DNA from: Serratia proteamaculans_D
GTDB taxonomy: Bacteria > Pseudomonadota > Gammaproteobacteria > Enterobacterales > Enterobacteriaceae
Strand: one strand, 5' to 3'
Assembly: GCF_049959315.1 (NCBI RefSeq)
Contig: NZ_CP188201.1
Length of the DNA: 64,000 nt
Shown: positions 1 to 8,326 of the stretch, piece by piece
Numbering within the stretch: position 1 is the stretch's first letter
Layout: each line of letters starts with the position of its first letter
Position numbers and translations under genes: made by a program
Notes under the pieces: generated by a model
Database searches by the model: none
What the model saw: only the letters and a program-made list of their open reading frames with translations
What the model was told of the DNA's origin: nothing

Positions 1-44
1 GCAGCAAGCAAATTAAAGGTCAGTTGAAGAAAATTGCCTGAGGC

Positions 45-1118
45 TTAGGCCTCGGTGATGATGGGCACTCTGGCGGCCAACGCCGTCAGTAGTTCATAAC
101 CCAGCGTGCCTGCCGCGGCGGCGACATCGTCAACCGGCAGGTGTCGTCCCCACAGCTCCACCTCTGCCCCAATATCCGCATGCGGACAAGGCGTCAGATC
201 GACCACCAGCATATCCATTGAAACCGTACCTAACGTTCGTGTCAGCACACCGTCCACCCAGACTGGCGTGCCGGTTTGCGCATGGCGCGGATAGCCATCG
301 GCATAACCGCAGGCCACCACGCCGATGCGTTGTGCTCCCTCGGCGCGGTAACGCCAGCCATAACCCACCTGATCACCGGATTTCAGCGTTTGAATACCGA
401 TAATTTCGCTACTCAGCGTCATGGTAGGTTGCAGACCGCTATCTGCAATATCGCTCCACTGGCCGCTAGGCGAAGCACCATAGAGCACAATGCCCGGCCG
501 TACCCAACTGCCGTGGGTTTGCGGATGCCACAAGGTGGCGGCAGAGTTGGCCAGACAGCGCGGTGAAGTGATACCCGTCGCCGCCTGCTCAATGGCGGCC
601 ATTTGCGCTTCGACGCCCTGTGGGCCGTCAGCGGTGGCGAAATGACTCATCAGCGTCAGGCTGGCTATGTTGCCGATCTCCTGGGCCTTCATCCAGACCG
701 CATGGAAACGTTCCGGCGTAAACCCCAGACGATTCATGCCGCTGTTCACTTTCAGATAAACATCCAGCGGTGCCGACAGTTTGGCCTCGGCTATCGCCGC
801 CAGTTGCCAGTCGCTGTGTACCGAGGTCGTCAAACGATAGCGGTCCAGCAAGGCCAAATCCTGTGGTTTGAAAAAGCCTTCCAACAGCAAAATCGGTCCT
901 TGCCAGCCGGACTCACGCAGCAAAATGGCTTCGGCCAGATCCAGCAAGGCAAAACCGTCGGTCTGCGCCATACTGCGCCAAACATGTTTGATACCATGGC
1001 CATAGGCATTGGCCTTGACCACCGACCAGACTTTGGCGTTGGGGGCGAAACGACGAACCACCTGCAGGTTATTATCAAAAGCGCCAAGGTGTAACGTAGC
1101 GGAAATCGGGCGAGGCAT
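45..1118 (-). CDS. dadX: Alanine racemase, catabolic type (DadX)
   Basis: A PLP-dependent fold-III enzyme of 357 residues that interconverts L- and D-alanine in the cytosol. It supplies D-alanine to DadA when alanine is catabolised. The PLP-lysine motif is near the N terminus (VVKANAYGHG), and the C-terminal half carries GYADGYPR and the SMDM stretch typical of alanine racemases. I start at MPRPIS, where AGGAG lies 7 bases upstream; an earlier in-frame start at 1175 would add 19 residues that do not look like the family. It lies 72 bases downstream of dadA on the same strand, the usual dadAX operon order. The biosynthetic paralogue alr is not in this window. Confidence 0.95.
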   Translation of the reverse strand: MPRPISATLHLGAFDNNLQVVRRFAPNAKVWSVVKANAYGHGIKHVWRSMAQTDGFALLDLAEAILLRESGWQGPILLLEGFFKPQDLALLDRYRLTTSVHSDWQLAAIAEAKLSAPLDVYLKVNSGMNRLGFTPERFHAVWMKAQEIGNIASLTLMSHFATADGPQGVEAQMAAIEQAATGITSPRCLANSAATLWHPQTHGSWVRPGIVLYGASPSGQWSDIADSGLQPTMTLSSEIIGIQTLKSGDQVGYGWRYRAEGAQRIGVVACGYADGYPRHAQTGTPVWVDGVLTRTLGTVSMDMLVVDLTPCPHADIGAEVELWGRHLPVDDVAAAAGTLGYELLTALAARVPIITEA

Positions 1119-1190
1119 GGGCACTCCTAGGGGCCGGCAAATGCGGTCACGGGCCAACGCCCGTGACGATAACATTATAAATTAGGGTTT

Positions 1191-2495
1191 TTAACGCGCG
1201 GGATGCACATCGTTCAAGGGGCCGGTGTAGAGGCTGCGAAATCCGGCGCTGTAACGTGCCACTCCCAGATCGTCTGAAGGAATGGCCGGAGTGATACCGG
1301 AAATCAAATCGGAAAGCAGTTGGCCGGAACCACAGGCCATGGTCCAGCCCAAAGTGCCGTGGCCGGTATTCAGGAACAGATTTTTCAGCGAGGTCTTGCC
1401 GACAATCGGCGTGCCGTCCGGCGTCATCGGCCGCAAACCGGTCCAAAAGGTCGCGTCTTCTACCCGTCCACCGTTAGGGTAAAGGTCGCGAACCACCATC
1501 TCCAACGTCTCTCTACGCTTTTGTTCAAGCTGAGTATTGAAACCCACAATTTCCGCCATGCCACCAACGCGGATACGCTGATCAAAACGGGTAATGGCAA
1601 TTTTGTAGGTTTCATCCAGCACGGTTGAGAACGGCGCAGCGGACTCATCGGTAATAGGAATGGTCAGCGAGTAGCCTTTCAACGGATAGACAGGGATCGA
1701 CACCAGATCGCGCAACAGCGCGGTGGAATAAGAACCAAAGGCCACCACATAGCTGTCGGCTTTGAAGATTTCCCCACCACACTGCACACCGCTGATCTTG
1801 TCCCCTTCCACCAGCAGGCGATCGACGCTGCGGTTATACAGGAAGGTCACCCCGGCCTGCTGTGCCAGTTTGGCCAGTTGCTGGGTAAAGAGTTGGCAGT
1901 CACCGGTTTCATCGTTAGGCAGTTGCAGCCCACCGGTCAGCTTATGCGCCACCTGCGCCAGCGCAGGTTCAACGCTGGCCAACTGGCTGGCTTCCAGCAG
2001 TTTGTAGGGCACGCCGGCATCTTCCAACACCGCAATATCTTTGGACGCACTTTCAAACTGTTGCTGGGTACGGAACAGCTGCAGCGTGCCGCCCTGACGG
2101 CCTTCATACTGGATGCCGGTTTCCTGGCGCAGCGCCTTGATACAGTCACGACTGTATTCAGCCAGTCGCACCATACGCCCTTTATTGGTCATGTAGTGTT
2201 CGGTATTGCAGTTTTTGAGCATCTGCCACATCCAGCTCAATTGGAAGCTGCTACCGTCCAGACGAACCGCCAAAGGTGCATGGCGCTGGAACATCCATTT
2301 GACCGCCTTCAAAGGCACACCAGGCGCAGCCCACGGAGCCGCATAGCCCGGTGAGATCTGACCTGCGTTCGCCGCGCTGGTTTCCATCGCCGGGCCGGGT
2401 TGACGATCGATCACCGTCACCTCATGCCCCGCTTTCGCCAAATACCAGGCGCTGGCAACACCCACCACTCCACTACCTAAAATTACCACTCGCAT
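1191..2495 (-). CDS. dadA: D-amino acid dehydrogenase small subunit (DadA)
   Basis: A membrane-associated FAD enzyme of 434 residues that oxidises D-alanine and other D-amino acids to 2-oxo acids and passes electrons to the respiratory chain. The FAD-binding Rossmann motif is at the extreme N terminus (VVILGSGVVGVASAWYLA), and the conserved C-terminal GHGTLGWTMACGSG is present. GGAG lies 7 bases before the ATG. It is the promoter-proximal gene of dadAX. In E. coli this operon is controlled by Lrp and CRP with alanine as inducer. I could not pick out a convincing Lrp or CRP site by eye in the upstream region. Confidence 0.96.
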   Translation of the reverse strand: MRVVILGSGVVGVASAWYLAKAGHEVTVIDRQPGPAMETSAANAGQISPGYAAPWAAPGVPLKAVKWMFQRHAPLAVRLDGSSFQLSWMWQMLKNCNTEHYMTNKGRMVRLAEYSRDCIKALRQETGIQYEGRQGGTLQLFRTQQQFESASKDIAVLEDAGVPYKLLEASQLASVEPALAQVAHKLTGGLQLPNDETGDCQLFTQQLAKLAQQAGVTFLYNRSVDRLLVEGDKISGVQCGGEIFKADSYVVAFGSYSTALLRDLVSIPVYPLKGYSLTIPITDESAAPFSTVLDETYKIAITRFDQRIRVGGMAEIVGFNTQLEQKRRETLEMVVRDLYPNGGRVEDATFWTGLRPMTPDGTPIVGKTSLKNLFLNTGHGTLGWTMACGSGQLLSDLISGITPAIPSDDLGVARYSAGFRSLYTGPLNDVHPAR

Positions 2496-3034
2496 CGCTG
2501 ACTCCAGCTTAAGGCTTCACAAAGCATAATCTTCTGCTCACAGGAAATTAACTCAGTGGAAAAATCCGTCCAACATCTTCGTCATCAAACGTGACAACAT
2601 TCACAATTAATTTATCGTTCATGGCCGTCTCTTTTGCAATAGCTACCTATAAATAGCGATAAGATGCGGTGAAAGGAGGATTTCAGAGCGAAACACGGGC
2701 CGTTATGCAGTCAATGACAGCATTGACTTCACCAAGGTAAAGCCAAGAAAGCAACAAGGAATTAACAGAATATAAAAATGAAACAGCGCCAATACAACAG
2801 AATAATAAACTACTAAATTGCAACTTTACTGATATAACGCTTTGCCAGCGTGAGATTCTGTTCCAGCAGAAAAAACTCAGGGTTAAAGCTCCCCGGTAGC
2901 TCTCCAGGGGGGGTCCCGGTGACAGATCGTTGAATTTTTAAGCTTTATATCATTATTACCTCTGCGCAGATTGAGCTACGATTGATACAAGGGTCTGCCG
3001 TTCGAGCAAGGTCCGTAATAACGAGGGTGCGCTG
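2496..3034. other. Divergent intergenic region, dadA / spoVR
   Basis: This 539-base region must hold the promoters of dadA (leftward) and of the SpoVR-family gene (rightward). The part next to dadA is AT-rich, and the right part has a G-run near 2911. A possible promoter for the rightward gene is TTGAAT near 2933 followed about 17 bases later by TTATTA, but the match is weak. No ORF with a ribosome binding site and no clear hairpin terminator was seen. Confidence 0.5.
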
Positions 3035-4570
3035 ATGACTACTTCAACACATGATAAGGTCAAGGAAGATAAACGTCTGAGCGATGGACCGGACTGGACG
3101 TTCGAGTTGCTGCAGGTGTATCTGGAGCACATCGATCGCGTAGCCAAACATTACAAGCTCGACACCTACCCGCATCAGATCGAGGTCATTACCTCAGAGC
3201 AGATGATGGACGCTTATTCGAGCGTCGGCATGCCGATTAACTACACCCATTGGTCATTCGGTAAAAAATTCATAGAGACCGAGCAGCGCTATAAGCATGG
3301 GCAGCAAGGCCTGGCCTATGAGATTGTGATCAACTCCAACCCCTGCATCGCCTACCTGATGGAAGAAAACACCATCACCATGCAGGCTTTGGTGATGGCG
3401 CACGCCTGCTATGGGCACAATTCGTTCTTCAAGAATAACTACCTGTTCCGCAGTTGGACCGACGCCAGTTCGATTGTCGATTACCTGCTGTTCGCCCGCC
3501 ACTACATCAGCCAGTGCGAAGAGCGCTACGGTGTTGAAGAAGTGGAGAAGCTGCTCGACTCTTGCCATGCGTTGATGAACTACGGCGTGGACCGTTACAA
3601 ACGGCCGCAGAAAATTTCACTGATCGAAGAAACAGCCCGGCAAAAAAGCCGCGAAGAGTACCTGCAAAGCCAGGTAAACACACTGTGGAAGACCCTGCCA
3701 CGGGTTGAACGTGAAGAGGCTCCTGAGCAGGCGCGCCGCTATCCAAGCGAACCGCAGGAAAACATCCTCTACTTTATGGAAAAGAATGCGCCGCTGCTGG
3801 AGCCATGGCAGCGTGAGGTTCTGCGTATTGTGCGCAAAGTGAGCCAGTATTTTTATCCGCAGAAACAAACCCAGGTGATGAACGAAGGCTGGGCGACATT
3901 CTGGCACTACACCATCCTCAATCATTTGTACGACGAGGGCCGGGTCACCGAACGTTTTATGCTGGAGTTTTTGCACAGCCATACCAACGTGGTGTATCAA
4001 CCGCCTTACAACAGTCCTTATTACAACGGCATTAACCCTTACGCACTGGGCTTTGCCATGTTCCAGGACATCAAGCGCATCTGCCAATCGCCGACGGAAG
4101 AAGATCGTTACTGGTTCCCGGACATTGCCGGTAAAGACTGGCTGGAAACCCTTCACTTCGCCATGCGTGACTTCAAGGATGAAAGCTTTATCAGTCAGTT
4201 CCTGTCGCCGAAGATCATGCGTGATTTCCGGCTGTTCACCGTGCTGGATGACGATCGCAATAACTACCTGGAAATAGCCGCGATCCATGATGAAGCCGGT
4301 TACCGCGCCATCCGTCAGGAGCTGTCGGCGCAATATAATCTGAGCGACCACGAGCCGAACATACAGATCTGGAATGTAGATTTACGCGGTGACCGTTCAT
4401 TAACATTGCGTTATATCCCGCAGGATCGCGCGCCGCTGGATAAAAGTCGGCGTGAAGTGCTGAAACACCTGCACCGTCTGTGGGGCTTCGATATTATTTT
4501 GGAACAACAAAACGAAGACGGCAGCGTCGAGCTGCTGGAGCGTTGCCCACCGCGCCCAACACCGCTGTAA
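3035..4570 (+). CDS. ycgB: SpoVR family protein (YcgB)
   Basis: A soluble protein of 511 residues, almost collinear with E. coli YcgB, a member of the SpoVR family named for a Bacillus sporulation protein. In enterobacteria its biochemical role is not established. Members are often stationary-phase or RpoS-linked and tend to accompany the yeaG-yeaH kinase system. Conserved blocks include MDAYSSVGMPINYTHWSFGKK (as pieces), HACYGHNSFFKNNYLF, and MNEGWATFWHYTI, whose His/Glu residues suggest a metal site. That metal site is an inference. It is transcribed away from dadA and ends at a shared bidirectional terminator facing fadR. Confidence 0.93.
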   Translation: MTTSTHDKVKEDKRLSDGPDWTFELLQVYLEHIDRVAKHYKLDTYPHQIEVITSEQMMDAYSSVGMPINYTHWSFGKKFIETEQRYKHGQQGLAYEIVINSNPCIAYLMEENTITMQALVMAHACYGHNSFFKNNYLFRSWTDASSIVDYLLFARHYISQCEERYGVEEVEKLLDSCHALMNYGVDRYKRPQKISLIEETARQKSREEYLQSQVNTLWKTLPRVEREEAPEQARRYPSEPQENILYFMEKNAPLLEPWQREVLRIVRKVSQYFYPQKQTQVMNEGWATFWHYTILNHLYDEGRVTERFMLEFLHSHTNVVYQPPYNSPYYNGINPYALGFAMFQDIKRICQSPTEEDRYWFPDIAGKDWLETLHFAMRDFKDESFISQFLSPKIMRDFRLFTVLDDDRNNYLEIAAIHDEAGYRAIRQELSAQYNLSDHEPNIQIWNVDLRGDRSLTLRYIPQDRAPLDKSRREVLKHLHRLWGFDIILEQQNEDGSVELLERCPPRPTPL

Positions 4571-4585
4571 GACTCTTCAATAACT

Positions 4586-4612
4586 AAAGGGGCGCCAAAT
4601 GGCGCCCCTTTT
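4586..4612. terminator. Bidirectional rho-independent terminator, ycgB / fadR
   Basis: Two perfect 8-base arms, GGGGCGCC and GGCGCCCC, enclose an AAAT loop. There is an A-run before and a T-run after, so it can end transcription of both convergent genes. Confidence 0.9.
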
Positions 4613-4631
4613 ACGTAATGTGGTGTTGAGA

Positions 4632-5351
4632 TTAGCGACGGGCTTCGGTCAGATCGCTTGGCATAGTGCCTTGCATGCTTTGCCAAATGGCGCCGCTATC
4701 TTTACCGTAGTTACGCACGCAGTCCATTACCTGATCGTATGACTTCTCATGGCACAGCGTCGACAGCTTGCTATAGAAAGTCAGCGCCAGCTTTCGAGAC
4801 TCCGGGTTTGAGAAGTAGTAACGGCCAACGCGGGTGTACAAGCCTTTCAGACCGTTAAAGATCAGGCCGTAAATCGGGTTGCCGGAGGCAAACGCCAGAC
4901 CACGGAAAATTTCGTAGTCCAACAGGTTGAAAGCATCCGCCTGATCTTCCACCTGAGTGGCTTTCGCCAGCACTTCCTGAGCGGCCTCTGGATGGTTACG
5001 CACCGCTGCGCGAATAAAGATCGCCGCAATATTGGTGCGCACAGACAGCAGGTTGTCGATCAATTGTGGAACGCTCTGGTGGTCGAGACGTGCCACCGTC
5101 TCAAGAATATTGAGGCCGGATGTTTCCCAGAAATTATTTACTTTGGTCGGTTTGCCATGCTGAATGGTCAACCAGCCATCACGGGCCAGGCGTTGTAAAA
5201 CTTCACGTAACGTGGTGCGCGTGACACCAATCAGTTCTGAAAGCTCACGCTCCGCGGGCAAAATAGTGCCAGGAGGGAAGCGATTATTCCAGATACTCTC
5301 GATAATGTATTCTTCCGCGAAACCGGCAGGACTCTGCGCCTTTATGACCAT
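4632..5351 (-). CDS. fadR: Fatty acid metabolism transcriptional regulator FadR
   Basis: A GntR-family regulator of 239 residues, the same length as E. coli FadR. The N-terminal winged helix includes the recognition segment TRTTLREVLQRLARDGWL. The C-terminal all-helical FCD domain binds long-chain acyl-CoA. Without acyl-CoA it represses the fad beta-oxidation genes and activates fabA and fabB; acyl-CoA releases it from DNA. A FadR-type operator upstream of fadD at 16792-16808 is a likely target inside this window. The neighbours nhaB (divergent) and ycgB (convergent) match E. coli. Confidence 0.97.
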   Translation of the reverse strand: MVIKAQSPAGFAEEYIIESIWNNRFPPGTILPAERELSELIGVTRTTLREVLQRLARDGWLTIQHGKPTKVNNFWETSGLNILETVARLDHQSVPQLIDNLLSVRTNIAAIFIRAAVRNHPEAAQEVLAKATQVEDQADAFNLLDYEIFRGLAFASGNPIYGLIFNGLKGLYTRVGRYYFSNPESRKLALTFYSKLSTLCHEKSYDQVMDCVRNYGKDSGAIWQSMQGTMPSDLTEARR

Positions 5352-5593
5352 GTGTTTGACGTTCCGTAGCGACGATAATCAGTAATAGTAGTCGGCTGAT
5401 CATACCAGATCGCTATTGCATGACCTAGTGTGAGCGAAAAACATTGAACGAAACTGTGCATAAAGTGGCAAAAAACCTGCAAAAACACCGCTTAGAGAAA
5501 TTTCTCATCGTAAAGCAAGCCCTTATTGCATCTGCCCCGGCGGCATTGTTAGGCTAGTATGAGACAACTTATTTTCAGGACGTGTAACACACA

Positions 5594-7165
5594 ATGGAAA
5601 CGACCTTACGCAGTGCCCTGGTGAAAAACTTCCTCGGGCAATCACCAGACTGGTACAAACTGGCCATTCTGATTTTCCTGGTGGTCAACCCACTGGTTTT
5701 CTTCCTGGTCGATCCGTTCATCGCGGGCTGGCTGTTTGTGGTTGAATTTATCTTTACCCTGGCAATGGCGCTGAAGTGTTACCCACTGCTGCCAGGCGGC
5801 CTGTTGGCCATTGAGTCGGTGCTGATTGGCATGACCAGCCCCGATCGGGTGGGTGAAGAAATTGCCCATAATCTGGAAGTGCTGCTGTTGCTGATCTTTA
5901 TGGTGGCGGGCATCTACTTTATGAAGCAGTTGCTGCTGTTCGTCTTCACCAAGCTACTGCTCAATATCCGCTCGAAAATGCTGCTTTCGTTGGCGTTCTG
6001 CTTTGCAGCGGCGCTATTGTCAGCCTTCCTCGATGCACTGACGGTAGTGGCGGTGGTCATCAGCGTCGCAACCGGCTTTTATTCCATCTACCACAACGTG
6101 GCTTCAAACCGTTCTGACGGTAATGTCGACGTCGGTGATGACAGCAGCCTGGTCAGTGACGATCATAAACAGACGCTCGAGCAGTTCCGTGCCTTCCTGC
6201 GCAGCCTGCTGATGCATGCCGGCGTCGGTACCGCACTGGGCGGCGTGATGACCATGGTGGGTGAACCCCAGAACCTGATTATCGCCAAAAGCGCCGACTG
6301 GGGATTTGTTGACTTCTTCCTGCGCATGGCGCCGGTGACCCTGCCGGTATTTGTGTGCGGTCTGCTGGTTTGCTTACTGCTCGAACGCTTCGGCGTCTTT
6401 GGCTACGGAGCAAAACTGCCGGAGCGCGTACGTGAAGTGCTGACCGAGTTTGACCGCCAGGCTACCGCCGGACGCAGTAAACAAGAACAGGTCAGATTGG
6501 TCATTCAGGCACTGATCGGCATTTGGTTGGTGGTGGCACTGGCCTTTCATCTGGCGGAAGTGGGCCTGATTGGTCTGTCGGTCATTATCCTCGCCACTTC
6601 TCTGTGCGGCGTCACCGATGAACACGCTATCGGCAAGGCATTCCAGGAAGCACTGCCCTTTACCGCGCTGCTGACGGTATTTTTCACCGTGGTGGCGGTG
6701 ATTATTGAGCAACACCTGTTTACACCGATTATTCAGTTTGTTCTGCAAGCGCAACCCTCTTCACAACTGGCGCTGTTTTATCTGTTTAATGGCCTGCTGT
6801 CTTCGGTATCTGACAACGTGTTTGTCGGGACGGTCTATATCAATGAAGCGCGTGCGGCGTTTGAAAACGGTGCGATTTCCCTGAAACAGTTCGAAATGCT
6901 GGCGGTCGCCATTAATACCGGCACCAATCTGCCGTCGGTTGCCACGCCGAATGGTCAGGCGGCCTTCTTGTTCCTGCTGACATCGGCACTGGCACCGCTG
7001 GTGCGTTTGTCTTACGGGCGAATGGTATGGATGGCTTTGCCCTACACTGTGGTATTAACCCTGGTGGGTCTGCTGTGCGTCCAGTTTACCCTGGCACCCG
7101 TGACTGACCTGCTGACCCAGTGGCATTGGCTGACGCTGCCATCGATTGAAGCCACTGCACACTGA
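5594..7165 (+). CDS. nhaB: Na+/H+ antiporter NhaB
   Basis: An inner-membrane electrogenic sodium/proton antiporter of 523 residues with about a dozen hydrophobic segments, matching E. coli NhaB nearly end to end. Recognisable family blocks are GVGTALGGVMTMVGEPQNLI (as pieces), LSAFLDALTVVAV and SDNVFVGT. It expels Na+ and contributes to pH homeostasis. The ATG has only a distant AGGA (13 bases upstream), so initiation may be weak or use another start. A long stem-loop lies between its stop codon and dsbB. Confidence 0.97.
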   Translation: METTLRSALVKNFLGQSPDWYKLAILIFLVVNPLVFFLVDPFIAGWLFVVEFIFTLAMALKCYPLLPGGLLAIESVLIGMTSPDRVGEEIAHNLEVLLLLIFMVAGIYFMKQLLLFVFTKLLLNIRSKMLLSLAFCFAAALLSAFLDALTVVAVVISVATGFYSIYHNVASNRSDGNVDVGDDSSLVSDDHKQTLEQFRAFLRSLLMHAGVGTALGGVMTMVGEPQNLIIAKSADWGFVDFFLRMAPVTLPVFVCGLLVCLLLERFGVFGYGAKLPERVREVLTEFDRQATAGRSKQEQVRLVIQALIGIWLVVALAFHLAEVGLIGLSVIILATSLCGVTDEHAIGKAFQEALPFTALLTVFFTVVAVIIEQHLFTPIIQFVLQAQPSSQLALFYLFNGLLSSVSDNVFVGTVYINEARAAFENGAISLKQFEMLAVAINTGTNLPSVATPNGQAAFLFLLTSALAPLVRLSYGRMVWMALPYTVVLTLVGLLCVQFTLAPVTDLLTQWHWLTLPSIEATAH

Positions 7166-7170
7166 TCCTG

Positions 7171-7247
7171 TAAACCTACTCTGCTGTCAGCGACTATTTT
7201 TGTGCTGAATCAGGCTCAGATAGCTGGCAGCAGAGTTGAATTGGTTT
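7171..7247. repeat. Long stem-loop between nhaB and dsbB
   Basis: ACTCTGCTGTCAGC (7178-7191) pairs with GCTGGCAGCAGAGT (7223-7236): 13 matched bases of 14 plus one G:U possibility. Outside it, TAAACC (7171-7176) can pair with GGTTTA (7242-7247). The roughly 30-base loop contains its own small CTGA/TCAG inverted repeat. There is no U-run after the stem, so it is not a standard terminator. A processing site, mRNA stabiliser or attenuator is possible. Confidence 0.6.
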
Positions 7248-7289
7248 ACACTGCCAGTTCAATTGCTTACTGCATGGAAGAATAAATAT

Positions 7290-7820
7290 ATGTTGCAATT
7301 CTTTAACCGCTGCTCGCAGGGGCGCGGTGCTTGGCTGTTGATGGCCCTGACTGCGCTGGTGCTGGAATTGGTTGCTCTCTATTTTCAGCACGTAATGCTG
7401 CTGCAACCCTGTGTGATGTGCATTTACGAACGCTGTGCGCTGTTTGGCATTCTGGGTGCCTCGCTGCTCGGTGCCATCGCACCGAAAACGCCACTGCGTT
7501 ATATCGCTATTCTGCTGTGGATTTACAGTGCCTGGGAAGGCCTGCAACTGGCATGGAAACACACCATGATCCAACTGCATCCTTCGCCATTCAATACCTG
7601 TGATTTCTTCGTCAGCTTCCCATCCTGGCTGCCGCTGGACAAATGGCTGCCTGCAGTATTCCACGCATCAGGTGACTGTTCAGTGCGCCAATGGGAGTTC
7701 CTGACTCTGGAAATGCCACAGTGGTTGGTGGGGATCTTCACGGCCTATCTGATGTTCGCCATCATCGTATTGGCTGCGCAGTTTGTTCGCCCGCGTCGCC
7801 GTGACCTGTTTGGTCGTTAA
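7290..7820 (+). CDS. dsbB: Disulfide bond formation protein B (DsbB)
   Basis: An inner-membrane quinone reductase of 176 residues that re-oxidises the periplasmic oxidase DsbA and passes electrons to ubiquinone or menaquinone. Four hydrophobic helices are visible. The first periplasmic loop carries CVMC and the second loop carries the partner cysteines in FNTCDF and SGDCS. I start at MLQFFNRCSQGRGAW, the family's normal N terminus; an earlier in-frame ATG at 7236 would add 18 residues overlapping the stem-loop. The gene ends KRDLFGR-like, as in E. coli, and is followed by a strong terminator. Confidence 0.97.
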   Translation: MLQFFNRCSQGRGAWLLMALTALVLELVALYFQHVMLLQPCVMCIYERCALFGILGASLLGAIAPKTPLRYIAILLWIYSAWEGLQLAWKHTMIQLHPSPFNTCDFFVSFPSWLPLDKWLPAVFHASGDCSVRQWEFLTLEMPQWLVGIFTAYLMFAIIVLAAQFVRPRRRDLFGR

Positions 7821-7833
7821 GCATGCCCGAATA

Positions 7834-7863
7834 AAAAACGGCGCCTCAGGGCGCCGTTTTTTA
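7834..7863 (+). terminator. Rho-independent terminator of dsbB
   Basis: The hairpin GGCGCC-TCA-GGGCGCC is flanked by AAAA before and a run of six T after, just past the dsbB stop codon. Confidence 0.9.
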
Positions 7864-7898
7864 TGGAGTTGCAGATATTATTCAGAGGTAAGGTAACA

Positions 7899-7970
7899 TT
7901 AAGTGTGCGTAAGGTAATAAACGAGCACTATCAGCGCCCCAGCCACGGCAAACAGACGTATCATTTTCAT
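7899..7970 (-). CDS. Candidate 23-residue single-span membrane protein
   Basis: A short reading frame with ATG at 7970 and TAA at 7899-7901. It reads MKMIRLF, then about 13 hydrophobic residues (AVAGALIVLVYY), then LTHT. A GAGAG sequence lies about 10 bases before the start. The layout, a basic N terminus followed by one hydrophobic helix and a very short tail, is that of the many enterobacterial small membrane proteins of 20-40 residues. I do not recognise the family. It sits alone, antisense to its neighbours, between the dsbB terminator and the small-RNA region. Whether it is translated cannot be told from sequence alone. Confidence 0.4.
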   Translation of the reverse strand: MKMIRLFAVAGALIVLVYYLTHT

Positions 7971-8182
7971 TATTGTACTCTCGGAACTTAGCGTGAGAGC
8001 GGTCAAACTATCTAACCTTCTGTATAAAAAGAAGCATCCGGGAAAGATTTGGTACGTAATTTACATAACATTAAGTTAGAGAGGGAAAAAGCCTTATTCG
8101 CGCGATGACAACCTCACTTTTCCAGTTTGAAATCGTACTATAACCGAACGATTTATCTGCTCTCACTCGCCTTATACAAAAA

Positions 8183-8323
8183 AACTCATCATAGTGATGC
8201 ATTATTGCATCGATATTTTGATGAAGTTTTGCCGCAAAAACCTTATAGTATCCGCAAGTTAGTATTAACGATTTCCCTGGTGTTGTTGTGTGTCTTGCCC
8301 CTCTTCTTTGCAGGGGCTTTTTT
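8183..8323 (+). ncRNA. Candidate Hfq-type small RNA with ArcZ seed sequence
   Basis: The segment ends in a strong rho-independent terminator: GCCCCT (8297-8302) pairs with AGGGGC (8312-8317) and is followed by TTTTTT. Just before it, 8270-8285 reads GATTTCCCTGGTGTTG, which as I recall is identical to the seed at the 5' end of processed ArcZ in E. coli. Bases 8270-8323 are 54 nt, about the size of processed ArcZ. Further upstream, AACTCATCATA (8183-8193) also matches a block of full-length ArcZ. The 5' end is inferred; TATACA at 8173-8178 could be its -10 box. The locus is not the elbB-arcB position of arcZ, so this would be a second RNA sharing the seed. The terminator overlaps the 3' end of ycgN on the opposite strand. 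Confidence 0.6.
8297..8323 (+). terminator. Terminator of the ArcZ-like RNA
   Basis: A six-pair GC-rich stem with a nine-base loop is followed by six T residues. No convincing protein-coding gene lies upstream on this strand, which is one reason to call a small RNA here. Confidence 0.85.
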
Positions 8324-8326
8324 CAT

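Noticed and set aside
1..44. A possible tail of a rightward gene (…SKQIKGQLKKIA then TGA at 39-41)
   Set aside because: Only 13 codons are in the window and I could not identify the protein.
603..1094. 163-codon open frame on the plus strand inside dadX
   Set aside because: Antisense to a well-conserved gene, with no family resemblance or ribosome site; a by-product of GC-rich codon use.
3617..4351. 244-codon open frame antisense to ycgB
   Set aside because: Mirror of a conserved coding sequence; no recognisable motifs.
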